Shown here in pieces: positions 53,641 to 63,977 of a stretch of DNA of 64,000 nt; the stretch's first letter is position 1, and every line of letters starts with the position of its first letter. Source of the DNA: Phytophthora hibernalis (lineage: Eukaryota; Oomycota; Peronosporomycetes; Peronosporales; Peronosporaceae); assembly GCA_012656075.1 (NCBI GenBank), contig JAAKBF010000087.1, positions 186,001-250,000 of the forward strand, given 5' to 3'. Under the pieces are notes generated by a model, which saw nothing but the letters and a program-made list of their open reading frames with translations, made no database searches and was not told the origin of the DNA. Both the position numbers and the translations under genes were made by a program.

Positions 53641-54154
53641 TGACCATGGCCTCTGGCACTAACGGGCTTCGCTCTCCAGGAAGGAACTCGTTGTGCGTGG
53701 TGAACATCCACAGACCGCATGTCGACTTTAGCGGTGCTCGCAGCGCTGTCGCATCGTTCTTCGACAACGTATATAAGGCCGTTGCATTATCGTAGTCGAT
53801 CTTAAAGCCTAGCTTTCGTGCCACTGACTGCGAGAACAAGTTCGGCCGTGCGGGAGCGTAATAGACTTCCTCGAGCCGAAGCGCTACGTGCCCGTCATCT
53901 ACCACCAACCACAACTCGATTGTGCCGACACCAGCCGGTGCCGACGTGCCGTTGTAGCCGTGCACTGTCTCCTTCTCCCTCTCAGCCGTAGTGAGGCTGC
54001 GATACTCCACGAAGTACCGTTTATCGCCAACCAAGTGACGGTTAGCCCCACAGTCGAAGACCCACGCTTCAGGTCGATAAGTAGCCTTCATTTTCTTGTG
54101 TGGTGTTCTGCGACCAGCAGCATCACAGCCGGTGCCACCATCACTTGCAGACAT
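53579..54154 (-). pseudogene. Copia-2 protease and integrase zinc region
   Basis: A 191-codon frame contains EAWVFDCGANRHLVGDKRYF, the Copia protease active site (D-C-G-A, where D-S-G-A is commonest). It is followed by VGTIELWLVVDDGHVALRLE with EVYYAPARPNLFSQS, the usual end of the protease. The tail leads to the integrase H2C2 module, which lies in another frame near 53500. Confidence 0.82.
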
Positions 54155-54299
54155 CCTGTCCGCACCAACTGCGGGAGCGTTCTTCTGCTCAGGTCGCCTT
54201 GAGCTGTCACGTTTTCGCTGTCCTGCGAGTGCCTGCCCCGTGACAGACTCAGCGAGTCCTGAGCTGACCGAGAATAGACCTCTGGCTTGACCACCGCCA

Positions 54300-55220
54300 C
54301 CACCATTACCGCCAGTTGCGTTGGGACATTCACGCTTCGCGTGCCCACGCTTGTGGCGCTCGAAGCAGTTTCCGAGCCGGCGATCGTCGTCGCGTTGACG
54401 TTGCGCTTCCTCGCGCTTGGGGTTTTATTCTGTGGTCTGCTTCCCCTCCACCACCCCCATTCTGCGGCTTGGACTGATGAGCGGTTCCAGCCGAGTGTTT
54501 GCCGCTGGCAAACGACCGGTGCAGCTGGCCGTCATCCTTGTTGACCTTGTCGAACGTGATGGCCATCGCCACCGCTTTGTCCGGCGTGTCAACGTAGTCC
54601 ATCCCCGTCTCCACATAACCTCGCAGGCGGTCGAACCTTTCGTTGGAGTGGAGCGACGATACCAGCATTCCGCTGAACACTGCATCGTCGAGGGTCATCC
54701 CGACCGTTTTGAGTCTTGTGTGCAGTCGGCACATGTAGTTGAGGTGGCCCTCCACGTTGCCGTTCTGCTTGCATCTCGCGGCCTCGAGTTGGGCATAGAG
54801 CTGTCGTTTTGTCATGGCCCTGGTCTGCTCATTTGCAGTACCCTCGAGCCGCTCGCAGAGATACTTCCACATGGCCGATCCGTCCTCCAACTCCATGAGC
54901 TGCTGGCCCATGTCCGTGCCCACGGATGAGAAGATGATCTCTTGCAGATCCAGCTGTTAATCATCCCACACACACTTCTGCAGACTGCTGGGCTCTTCAT
55001 CGAGCGTTATGTCGCCTTTCATGACCTTGAACAGGTTCTCGTTCTCCTTGCGAGCATCAATCTGCATAATTTTCTTGTAGTAACGTTACTGGAAGTTTTG
55101 CCCATTCCAGCGAATAGGTCGACCAGTCATCTCCGAGACATCGACCTCCCAGGTCGCGTATGCCGTCAGCTTGGCATCCTTGCACTTCAGCGGCGGCGAG
55201 TCGGTGAGATTTAGGCTCAT
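54300..55220 (-). pseudogene. Copia-2 gag with altered zinc knuckle
   Basis: The start MSLNLTDSPPLKCKDAKLTA lies at 55220, overlapping the region just inside the LTR. The UBN2-type gag body (MWKYLCERLEGTANEQTRAM, LYAQLEAARCKQNGNVEGHL, GMTLDDAVFSGMLVSSLHSN) fills 54330-54923. Near 54330 the knuckle reads CFERHKRGHAKREC: the spacing of CX2CX4HX4C is kept but the second Cys is Arg (codon 54358-54356), so zinc binding is probably lost. A stop near 54957 separates the start from the body. Confidence 0.82.
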
Positions 55221-55225
55221 AACCC

Positions 55226-55475
55226 TGTTAACTTGATTTATCCCGGAGCGACGCTTGAGCTCGAGTGGGTGAAAAGTAGACTGAATGACATTGAGAGTTA
55301 GCTTTGCTCGCTACCCGAGCACTATACATGCATGCTGCTAGGCCTGCATCGGCAGGCAGCCATTTTGGTTAGTCCAACGCAGACTTGGTCGCTGCTTGAA
55401 CTGCAGCCTCCCAGTATGCGCCAGCTCTCCTTGGTCCACCACTCAGCATGAGCTGGGTTGAACCTCAACATGACA
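55226..55475 (-). repeat. Copia-2 5' LTR
   Basis: On the minus strand it begins TGTCATGTTGAGG at 55475 and ends AAGTTAACA at 55226, directly followed by GGGTTATGAGCC, a plausible primer-binding region overlapping the gag ATG. Most of its length (55261-55475) matches 50130-50334 in inverted orientation. Confidence 0.75.
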
Positions 55476-56165
55476 TATGACTATCATAAAAGAAACAAAA
55501 TCGGCTTGCTACATCTATGAATGTCGGACAATAACCAAATGGATATGGTGGCGTCTTCATTTTTCTTTTTACTGTTCAATATCTGTAGTAAGGGAATTAT
55601 CCAAACACAATATTATAATATACGTGCACTGTTTTACAGTAGTGTATTGTTTGAAGAAAAATCCGAAATGTTGCTGGATTGGTCTGGATAAATCATCTGC
55701 TAATACGATTATAAGTGATATCGAATCATAAAGGTGTTTTGTCCAAATCTTCTGCGGATGGGGCAACCGTCACAAATTTAATAATAACCTTCCCAAATAT
55801 AACAAATATAGCAGGCATTTCAAGCTCATTTGATTAAGTATTCAAATCATATTAGGAAAGGTATTAGAAATGCAAGGATTTGCAATCCCTGGTTACCAGG
55901 CTGGATATAAAATCAGAGAACTTAGAGTAGTACATGTAGTAGTCGGGTGTTTGTGATAAACAAATGGAGAGCTGTCTAAATCCACCAACGCGCCAGCAGC
56001 AATACAGCAAGCGTTTGCTTAAACAATACAATACCGGTATGGGGCGAGAAATGTCGATAGCAATCTGGTAACAAAGATTTTCTTGGGGTGATTTAGGGGC
56101 ACACGAAAGAGTTAGCTATTGTTGTTTACGCTACGTTAGCTTTTTCATTCTGGTGTCATGTCGGC
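55476..56165. other. Intergenic, AT-rich, nothing recognised
   Basis: About 690 bases between Copia-2 and the foldback-like element. A + frame at 55477-55731 has no recognisable content. No repeats noted. Confidence 0.55.
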
Positions 56166-56176
56166 TACCTACACAA

Positions 56177-56270
56177 AACACACGACGAAATAGGAAAATC
56201 ACACAGCCGAATCAGAGGTATCACACAAAAAAGGGGTATTTTCACACAGGTAGGCGACAGGCGTCACACA
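56177..56270 (+). repeat. Left subterminal TCACACA array, 21-22-bp period
   Basis: TCACACA occurs at 56199, 56221, 56242 and 56264, spacings of 22, 21 and 22 bp, with a weaker match near 56177. The bases between motifs are not conserved. The spacing equals two helical turns, so all copies face the same side of the DNA. Confidence 0.75.
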
Positions 56271-56442
56271 GCGGGCGCCATGTTTACGCTTCATCCGGCA
56301 CTTGAACCCCAAACTTGCAACTACACTCTAATACTGCAGCAGCAACCATTCTTAACGAGCAGCCCTGCAGGCGAAGACTGCACGTTCACACACACGAGGC
56401 TACAGCTCAACAGGGATGCCTTCGCTGCGAGGCTTCGAGGGT

Positions 56443-57010
56443 AATACTTGTGCGCGCGACTGATACGGTGCTTGTGCAAGAGATGCAGGCTCCGAGAGAT
56501 ATTTAACGTTGATGCTTCGTCCGTGCATGTGGATTTCAGGTTGCCGACACCATACAGGAGGCCACAGATCAGTGAAGACAGCAGTGCTGCGATGCTCCGA
56601 TGGCAATACTTGTGCGCGCGATTGGTGCGGTGCTTATGCAAGAGAACCAGGTTCCGAGAGATAGTTAACGTTGATGCTACGTCCATTCCCGTGAATTTCA
56701 GGCCGTACATGGCATACGAATGGCGACAGCTCGGCGGAGAAAGTTTGAATGCAAAGCTCCTAGGGTAAAACTTGTGTGCGTAAGTGGTGCGGTTCTTTTG
56801 CAGGTTGTGTGGGTTGCGAGCGATGTCTAACTTTGATCCTACATCCATGTATGTGCATTTTGGGGCGTAGGCGGCATATTCGATTCGGAAGGGTTGTGGT
56901 GACGGCTTCGACGCCAGCATACGAGGGCAGTACGTCAGCATTGGGTCTATGCAGAGGTGATGCAGGTATTGCTGGTGGTGAATTAGGCCAGCGTGTGGGT
57001 TTCACGTTGT
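56443..57010 (+). repeat. Left arm tandem array of 162-bp units
   Basis: Units start with AATACTTGTGCGCGCGA at 56443 and 56605, and with a diverged version at 56767; a poor fourth copy may begin near 56929. Each also contains GTTAACGTTGATGCT-like and GTGGATTTCAGG-like words. Open frames through them (for example 56321-56941) are by-products of the repeat. Confidence 0.8.
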
Positions 57011-58254
57011 TAAGTTGGTGAATAACATTCTAAATACCGCAATTCAATAAGGGTAGCACGGTCGCAAAAGAAAAAGGAACACTGTTGTTAAAGATACTGG
57101 TTTTAGTTTACTCTCAACTATGCAGCTATCTACGCGCCGTTTTCTTTCAGCTTCTTTTGCTGTGCGTTTTGCAAGCACAAGTAAACCACTTGTCGCCAGT
57201 GTCACGAGTGGAAATGGTGGACACCCTCTCGGCCACGGCTCCAACCGCCGTGTGAATGGGTCGAAGCTGACGCAACTTGAAGAGGCGGAGAGATTGGGCA
57301 GTCATCAAGCCCGGTCGCGGATGCACGATGAAGTGGATCCGCTCCGTGTGCATTTTGATTGATTGGTAAATAATTCAGTCGTTGGATGCGGACGTTGGCT
57401 AGCACGACTGCTGAGCTTGGTGGGCCCACTCTTGATCTGGAGGCGTCGGCGGGACTGCGCAGCAGCGTGACGGCAGGACGGCGCGAGCCAAGGATGATCA
57501 AGATAGGTCTGAAGAGTGAAGTGGGGCGTCGCGAGAGCAGTCATCACGCCGTGTGAGATGCTCTGGCGGGCGCTGAAGGTTCGAAGTAACCCAAGGACCG
57601 GATTGAACGGCGTGCTGTGGTAACTGAGAAGGCTCTGTCGTGCATTTACCCGGATCAACGCATAACAAAGCTGTATATTTACATTACGGTTGTTGTTGTG
57701 CCCCCTGTCAAAACTCCCTAACTGCTCCTCGCTTCCACACGTACGGCTAGACCGTCCCGATCCGGATCGACTCGAGACACCAGCACATTAGCAACACAGT
57801 TGCTTCAAGCGGCTTCGATTTAGTGTATTATTTGGGCGGTGCTACTTCTGTCTCCATTATTCGCCCGCTAGAAGGCTTTCAAGCCTGGTGATGGTCTCCA
57901 AGGTGGTGGCATCCTACCTGTCAGTAACACGGTTTCCCTCTTTGTCCCCATTATCGTTATTATGGTGCGAGTTGCTATCTCTCTGTTGATTAACCGCCAA
58001 ACCGCTTTTGATCTAGCCAAAAGACCTGAAGAATATTCTGCTATGACCGCTCCGCTTTCACTCACTGTTGACAATGCAACGCTCGGAATTTCTGGGCTCA
58101 ATCGGACAAGAATATCACGTTGCAAACCCACACAGCGCTACAGTCAATTTCATTCACTTAAGTTTCGCATCCAACACAGTCCTCGAGCCATCTTACCCGT
58201 AATGAACCCATAAATCTCTTTATACATTGTTATAGCATAGTAATTACTCATCTA
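57011..58254. other. Foldback-like element core, unassigned
   Basis: About 1.25 kb. A + frame at 57120-57362 begins MQLSTRRFLSASFAVRFAST, which looks like a mitochondrial presequence, but the rest (GNGGHPLGHGSNRRVNGSKL) is not recognised. A minus frame at 57305-57658 is equally open. It may hold a captured piece of a host gene. No transposase motif was seen. Confidence 0.4.
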
Positions 58255-58980
58255 ATGCAACCAGCACGACATGTACAGCCAGCGTACCCATCGCGCGCTT
58301 TTGTATAGACCTCGACGAATGGCGCCGGAACTGACTTCATCAATCTTCAACGCCGTACACGACCTAGAATCCACAGAAATGCACGTAGCATCAAAGTTAG
58401 ACATCGCTCGCAACCCACACAACTTGCAAAAGAACCACACCACTTACGCACACAAGGTTTACTCTCGTATCTTTGTATTCAAACTTTCTCCGCTGAGCTG
58501 TGGCCGTGCGTATACATGTACGGCCTGAAATCCACGGGAATGGACGTAGCATCGTAAGTAGACATCGTATGCAACCTTCATCTCCTGCATAAGCACCGTA
58601 CCAGTCACGCGCACAAGTATCGGAGCCTCGCAGCAGAGCTGCCCCCGCCGAGCTGTCGCCTGTTGTATGTCGTCTGTAACCTGAAATGCACGTACGGGGC
58701 CGAAGCATCAACGTTTAATATCTCTCGGAACCTGCTTCTCTTGCATAAGTACCGCACCGATCGCGCGCACAAGTATTACCCTCGGAGCCTCGCGCCGGAG
58801 CTGTCACCGCGGAGCTGTGCCCTCCGTATGCAATGTACAACCCGAAATCCACGGAAATAGATGTAGCATTGTAAGTGGTCATCTATCACCACCTACGCCA
58901 CCTGAATAAGCACCGCACTAGTCATGCGCACAAGTATTGCCCTTGGAGCCTCGCAGTAGACCTGTCATCGCTGAGCGGTG
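58255..58980 (-). repeat. Right arm tandem array, inverted relative to the left arm
   Basis: The word CGCGCACAAGTAT (reverse complement of the left-arm unit start) or variants of it end near 58306, 58459, 58620, 58776 and 58937, spacings of about 153, 161, 156 and 161 bp. The same internal words as in the left arm (AATCCAC, TCTCTCGGAACC, GCATAAG) appear reversed. Confidence 0.8.
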
Positions 58981-59115
58981 GCTGGTGTCCGATGCCTGGT
59001 CCGCAACCGAGTGTATGCAGAATGAATGGACTCCTTTGGTCAAATACGAATCGTTGATTGGTCAGAAATGCTGTTGGTTGGCCAGGTTTTGTGCTGGTGT
59101 GGATCCGTCAACTTT

Positions 59116-59261
59116 TGTGTGATTGGCCACGCTTTTGTGTGATACTACCAGGGTTCTTTGTGAAGCTACCACATAGCTGTGTGAGACCACCCCATCCCGA
59201 TGTGAAAAAATGCACTTTGTGTGTCAAAACCACACTATCATGTGATTTTACCGCCTTGTCA
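59116..59261 (-). repeat. Right subterminal TGTGTGA array, about 21-bp period
   Basis: TGTGTGA or one-base variants occur at 59116, 59136, 59157, 59178, 59199, about 59218 and 59239, spacings of 19-21 bp and mostly 21. It mirrors the TCACACA array at 56199-56270. Confidence 0.75.
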
Positions 59262-59907
59262 AAACACACGACATTATCGACATACAATAATGACGCATGT
59301 TGAACTACCAACATCTTCGGAAAGATCTGAACACTTATCCCAAAATTTTCAAGTAAAAAAGTACTCCCTCCGGTCCGAAAGACAATGGTCATTGTTAAAT
59401 TTCAGCGTTTGTTGGCAATCCAATCAGAATGAAGGTAACAGTTAGCTCAGAATTACCATTAACTCACTAACGTTTTATGTTAGAGAGACAGCTGCATTGC
59501 CTCGGCAGAACACGGAAGACAGCGTGGCAGGATGCCCGCTCATATCAGTGCGTCCTTCTTCAAATGCGGAAGGTCGTAGCTGTTGCCACCAGCAACAAGC
59601 ATAGACGCTTCTAGTACACTCTGTAGCGTAAGAAAGTATTTGTTAGTGGTGCCACTATCCATCTCCTCAAACGCTGCATACACGGCTTCAATGAGCCCGT
59701 CAACGTCTCTAGTCTGCTTTTTGTGCTGCAACGACTGCAGCGAATTCAACCAGCCCAAATCAAGGACGTTGAAGTCGGGGCTTCGCGGTGGCTGGTTGAG
59801 AAACTTGATCGACCAGCCGTCTGCTATCGCAGCCACTTTCACGGCAGTCCGATCAGCCGCACGGTGAGGCGGGGCATTGTCCTGCTGGACGATCACCGGC
59901 TCTTTGT

Positions 59908-59973
59908 CTATACACAAAAATAGTCAGCACAAAATGACAATTGTGATTCAACACAAATTACAAAAGCACTTAC
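59908..59973 (-). other. mariner transposase intron 2
   Basis: GTAAGT (59973 leftward) to TATAG (ending 59908), 66 nt. Splicing joins KRIWP to NKEPVIVQQDN in frame through a split AAC codon. Confidence 0.78.
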
Positions 59974-60354
59974 TGGGCCAAATTCGCTTGATAGCGGGAA
60001 TGACATGCTGCGTTAGCATGTTTTCGTAGACGTCTTTCGTCATTTCGATGGGTATCGTCACTGGAGTTCCTTTCGGCCGGTTTTTGCTGTTATGGACGGC
60101 CAGCTTCGTCTCCACCAGAGGCCACAATCCCACCTTGCCGTCAAAGGTCATACGATTATGATCATCGTACCGCGGACGTGCCACCGCCACCAAAAACATA
60201 ACCTTCGTGCGATGGTTCTTGTTCTTTGTGACGGCGCGCGGTGTAGTTTCATCTCTAGTAAGGTAGTAGGTGTTGCGGTTTCGGTGCACGTAGAACCATT
60301 TTTTGTCAACATGCACAATGTTTTGCATGTCAACAAATTGGTATTTGTGATTAC

Positions 60355-60429
60355 CTAATTCACAGAGTAGCATAATTATCGTCAGTTCAATAACTCATCA
60401 GTAGATGACCCGGGAATCAAAACACTTAC
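60355..60429 (-). other. mariner transposase intron 1
   Basis: GTAAGT (60429 leftward) to TTAG (ending 60355), 75 nt. Splicing joins TQLPG to NHKYQFVD in frame through a split GGT codon. Confidence 0.75.
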
Positions 60430-61181
60430 CCGGAAGCTGTGTCACGAAAGAACGCGCAAACAGGCGGCGTGTCTCCAAATGCGCAAGTGTTAGCAATGGC
60501 TTTGGCACGACGGTGACGCGCTTGATCACGCAGCTCTCTTTCAAGCGTCGAAAGAGTTGAGTACGGGCAATTCCCGTCGAAGCGGCGAGGCCACGCATCG
60601 TGGTCCGACTCTCCAGTGGAGCAGCCTCGATCTTGGCCTTCAGCTCCCCTTCCGTGAAGGATCGAGGGCGGCCACGGTAGCTCTTTTCTGAACAGCGATC
60701 GTGGCACGACCACTCCACACCTTGTACACGGTATTGCGATGACAACGAAATCGCGTTGCTGTCTCAGATATAGCCCTTCGTGGAAGCTTTCCACAGGTGG
60801 CCATGTCCGAGAGGAACAACACAATCTCCAGCCTCGTAGACAGCGGTAGATCCTTGGAGTTGGGCGAGCGGGGCATCTTGATGTCGGTTATTTACTAAAA
60901 AAGTGAATTGAGTTGTGAGTCTCTACCTCTGCGAGTATTTTGGCGCGAGTTTTCGCGCCAACAGCTCCAGCAACACAATTAATGGTCCGCAGCCAACAAA
61001 TTAAAAAGTTCAATTTTGTCCAATGAAATCATGATTATATTTATGTAAACACACCAACGTTGAAGTAACCATTGTCTTTCGGACCGGAGGGAGTACATAA
61101 AATACGGATTACATAGTTAACAACCTAGGTGTTCAGATCTTTCCGCCGTTCAGATCTTTCCAAAGATGTCGTTAAACTACC

Positions 61182-62500
61182 GGTATTGTTGTTAACATCC
61201 ATTTTGACAAACATGAGGTCTCCTATCCCGAGATAGATGGTCCGAAATAGAGATCAGCTCCGAGATAGCAAATAATCAGATCCGAAACGTAGTAAGGGTG
61301 TGGTAAATACTTACTAAGTACGCGTAAAAGTTGATTTGAAATCAGTAAACCCACTGTGAGATATGGGACTTCCACGGAATGACTGGGTGCATCTTTGAGC
61401 GCATGGGTACACTGTGCCACGGTCATGGACATCTGTTTATACGCGTTCAAACAAATAAACAGTCAAATGACGCGTTATTACGCGGTTTTTTTGAATAAAG
61501 GTTTTATACACCCGTTGCCAGCACTGATGGTACCCTTAAAACGCTGTAATACGCTTGGTTTTACAAATATTAACGAATCAGAATGACAGGATTGTATTTT
61601 TACCAATCATACCATTTGCGGTAAACCAAGGATATTGCTTGGTTTAACTACAATAATTGGAATAAGTATTGTAGAACCACGCAGAATAATAATATTATGC
61701 TACGGGGTGCGGGCTAAAACCATTGGTTTTAAACCAAGCATTTATGCATGTTTAGCCTTTTACTATGGAAATTAGGTTTACAAATTTCAAGTATAATTTT
61801 GATCGCAATAGGGTTAATAAATGCCACTGGGCGTATGGGAGAATTCAGCCGAAGTACATTAAAGTTTTAAATGTTATGTATAGAACATTATTTTTTAAAT
61901 GGACAGCTGTACACGCTTATTTAATTTTAAAACATGTACCTAAAGGTTACAGATTCAAAAATCGCGCCAGGGATCACTCCAGTTCATCTCACGTTACCGT
62001 GACCCGACAAAAGGATAACCAACTCAAGTCCTCTCGCATAGTAAATGGTGCTGGGGTTAGGCTGACCGATCAGTAAGGTACTTCCGTGTAGTGTGTAAGG
62101 CTGGTGTGATGCGATGACGATGACACTGGTCTACGCCTGGGTCCTGGGTACGGTTGGTGTGGTGCGATGACGTGACGATGACGGAGCACAGGGAACAAAG
62201 TTTTCCATTTCATTACAAACTTCGAACAGAACTGCGCCTCGGAACGGCTCGGGTAAGCAATTCCGTCAAAGAGTCAAGTGTAAAACAAAAACAAAATATT
62301 GCAAATTACGTGCTCTCTACCTTCATCATGCATTCAAAGATTACCGTTCCATGAAATACCGTAACATCAAAGCTACGCTGCTCCCTTTTCGTTCTTCGAC
62401 ATCGCTGGTACCTCCAAAAGATAATCAATTTATCCACGTCTTTGAATTTTGGCCGATATTGTCGCGGCATTTATTCACCATGCCTTCAATTGGCACGAGA
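61182..62500. other. AT-rich intergenic region, one unassigned ORF
   Basis: About 1.3 kb. A + frame at 61765-62076 (103 codons) reads IRFTNFKYNFDRNRVNKCHW then WAYGRIQPKYIKVLNVMYRT and is not recognised. ACCATTGGTTTTAAACCAA near 61720 is a short palindrome. Nothing else is supported. Confidence 0.45.
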
Positions 62501-63977
62501 TCATTGTGCCACAGCGTCCCCCTTTATCCGCCATCGTAACGCCATCGCGGATTCCAATGCGGTAGAAGTGTGCATGGGCCAATGCCGGATGAATGTCATT
62601 ATAACCTTCGGGAAGGGGTTACCCTTCCTTGTAAAGTATTGTCCTTGAAGCTTCGTTGTCACGACCAGGCGAACAACGGTCGGCTCTTTGACTCGAAATA
62701 AGATGGCTGCAACATCTCTGCTGGAAATCGGACGACTTCTATAGTCCTTGCACTCCACCGTGATTTTTCCGTCTCGGAACCTCGCATCGTACATGTCATT
62801 GTTTTTAGCCCGTGCAATATCTCCCAAATTCAGTTCGATATCCTTGAGAAAATCTGGCCACGCACGATTGGGCGGCGCAAGGAATGGTACAATAAGAGAC
62901 AACAGATCCGATACTTTGCTGCCGAACTTCACGTGGATAAAAGGTGACCTCTGCATATCAAGCTCGTACAGCAGCGAGCTGAAAAAGGCCTTGAATACAA
63001 TTCCAGCAAACCCATTTCGATGACTTGCCGCAACGATTGCTCCCGTCGTCAGTGATTCCATTCGCAACCCGTTGTTTGCGGGCCGATCAACATTGCGATT
63101 ACTCAACAGCGGCAACTCTGCTGCCTCCGCAGAAGTGTATGCGCAGGTAAATGACATCGGCCGGCGTTTGTCGTCAGTAAACACATGGAACTGTTTACCA
63201 CCCATCAAGCAAAGGTACAGTAGCACGTCCTTACTCATATCAGGGAACCTGCTCCGACATTTCCACGGCCATCCTTCGTCGTCTTTTACCAGGTCCGGTT
63301 TTTTCTTATCGTCGCTTTCGTCAGATACAGCAAAGTATTTAACCAGATACTCGCTTTCGTCGTACATGTATTCATCCTCCTCGATTTCGCCATGCATTTC
63401 ACCCTCATTTTCTTCAGACATGTCCCCCTTCTCGCTTTTGCTGCACATATCCCCACCCTCTCGTTCACCGGACATTTCCTCATCCTCTCGTTCATCGGAT
63501 TTTTCCTCATCTTCGCTGTCGTTGGGCACCAGGTCAAACATTTCAGGTTCGGTGGGAACTTTTTATTGGTAACTTTGTAATCAGCGTGAGGCCTTGCGAA
63601 ATAGTCAGCTTTCCCACCAGGCGGAAACTCAGTTTGAACGTCGTCTCCTCTCGAAGTCGGCCAAAATGACTATCGATGAGCAGATTGCTGTCACCATCCA
63701 CATTGTCCGCGGCGAGGATAAGACGAAGCTGGCCATAGCGAAATTTATCAGAGTTGTTCTTTATACGAGCACTGCTATTTCCCAGCACCTCGGCCAGTTT
63801 GTCCATATACTCCACAAAACCCATCTTCTCATCGAACTTGTTAGTCTTCACGTAATCAACTGCCATTTTCGCGAAAAGAGGTCTGCTGTGCCGAATAATC
63901 TCCTGCAAATCCATGCTCAGGGCGCCAATGAATGGATCTTGGAAAGGTGGGAGCGCAGGTAGCACAATACACCACAA
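62501..63977 (-). pseudogene. Acidic-linker protein with nuclease-like core, cut by the window edge
   Basis: Two minus frames abut. The first (63543-63977, open to the window edge) contains FQDPFIGALSMDLQEIIRHS, RYGQLRLILAADNVDGDSNL and HFGRLREETTFKLSFRLVGK. The second (62501-63541, 346 codons) continues with VPNDSEDEEKSDEREDEEMS, an acidic run to about 63350, then LYLCLMGGKQFHVFTDDKRR and a long folded part ending MYDARFRDGKITVECKDYRS. VECKD after an Asp strand looks like a PD-(D/E)xK nuclease core. The parts overlap by a few bases in shifted frames near 63545, so one indel probably separates them. It recalls large oomycete effector-like or transposon-derived NTPase-nuclease families, but I cannot name it. 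Confidence 0.5.

Larger units (their letters stand above)
50335..55475 (-). mobile_element. Copia-2: Ty1/Copia retrotransposon, minus strand
   Basis: From right to left: LTR (55475-55226), gag with a zinc knuckle, protease, integrase, RT and RNase H. All main domains are present, so this is the most complete retroelement in the window, but frames shift repeatedly. The LTR at the other end is inverted (see 50130-50334). Confidence 0.93.
56166..59285. mobile_element. Foldback-like element: inverted arrays of about 160-bp units with phased TCACACA ends
   Basis: Two arms in inverted orientation flank a 1.25-kb core. The left arm (56166-57010) has phased TCACACA motifs followed by at least three units of 162 bp. 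The right arm (58255-59285) has five units of about 153-161 bp in the opposite orientation, followed outward by the same phased motifs (TGTGTGA on this strand). Long inverted arms made of tandem repeats are the layout of foldback (FB/Galileo-type) elements. No transposase was recognised. The exact ends and target duplication are not resolved. Confidence 0.72.
59540..60876 (-). pseudogene. mariner transposase, three exons, one frameshift
   Basis: Exon 1 (60876-60430) starts MPRSPNSKDLPLSTRLEIVL, with HTH DNA-binding parts (ATRFRCHRNTVYKVWSG; GRPRSFTEGELKAKIEA). A one-base shift near 60685, in a short A run, breaks it. Exon 2 (60354-59974) has the first Asp in IVHVDKKWFYVHRNRNTYYL. Exon 3 (59907-59540) has the second Asp in PVIVQQDNAPPHRAA and the third in FNVLDLGWLNSLQSLQ, with 39 residues between them (DD39D). 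Both introns preserve the frame exactly. All catalytic residues are kept, so only the exon 1 frameshift, if not a sequencing error, disables it. Confidence 0.9.
59364..61093 (-). mobile_element. mariner-like element (plant-type MLE, DD39D), nearly intact
   Basis: Perfect 25-bp inverted ends (59364-59388 and 61069-61093, beginning CTCCCTCCGGTCCGAAAGAC) are flanked by TA (59362-59363 and 61094-61095). The interior of 1730 bp carries one transposase gene on the minus strand with two introns and one visible frameshift. CTCCCTCCG is the typical end of plant-type mariners and their Stowaway relatives. It is probably the youngest DNA transposon here. Confidence 0.94.
59299..61181. repeat. Palindromic flanks surrounding the mariner element
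   Basis: TGAACTACCAACATCTTCGG then AAAGATCTGAACAC at 59301-59334 has inverted relatives at 61129-61181 (GGTGTTCAGATCTTTCC, then a second GTTCAGATCTTTCC, then AAGATGTCGTTAAACTACC). The mariner appears to have inserted into a small pre-existing palindromic element or between two inverted copies of one sequence. Confidence 0.6.

Noticed and set aside
56321..58711. Long frames through the foldback arms (for example 206 codons at 56321-56941)
   Set aside because: Openness follows from the tandem unit; the same peptide words recur every 54 residues and match no family.
56199..59245. CRISPR-like reading of the TCACACA arrays
   Set aside because: The repeat is only 7 bp, the genome is eukaryotic and no cas genes exist; phased binding sites fit better.
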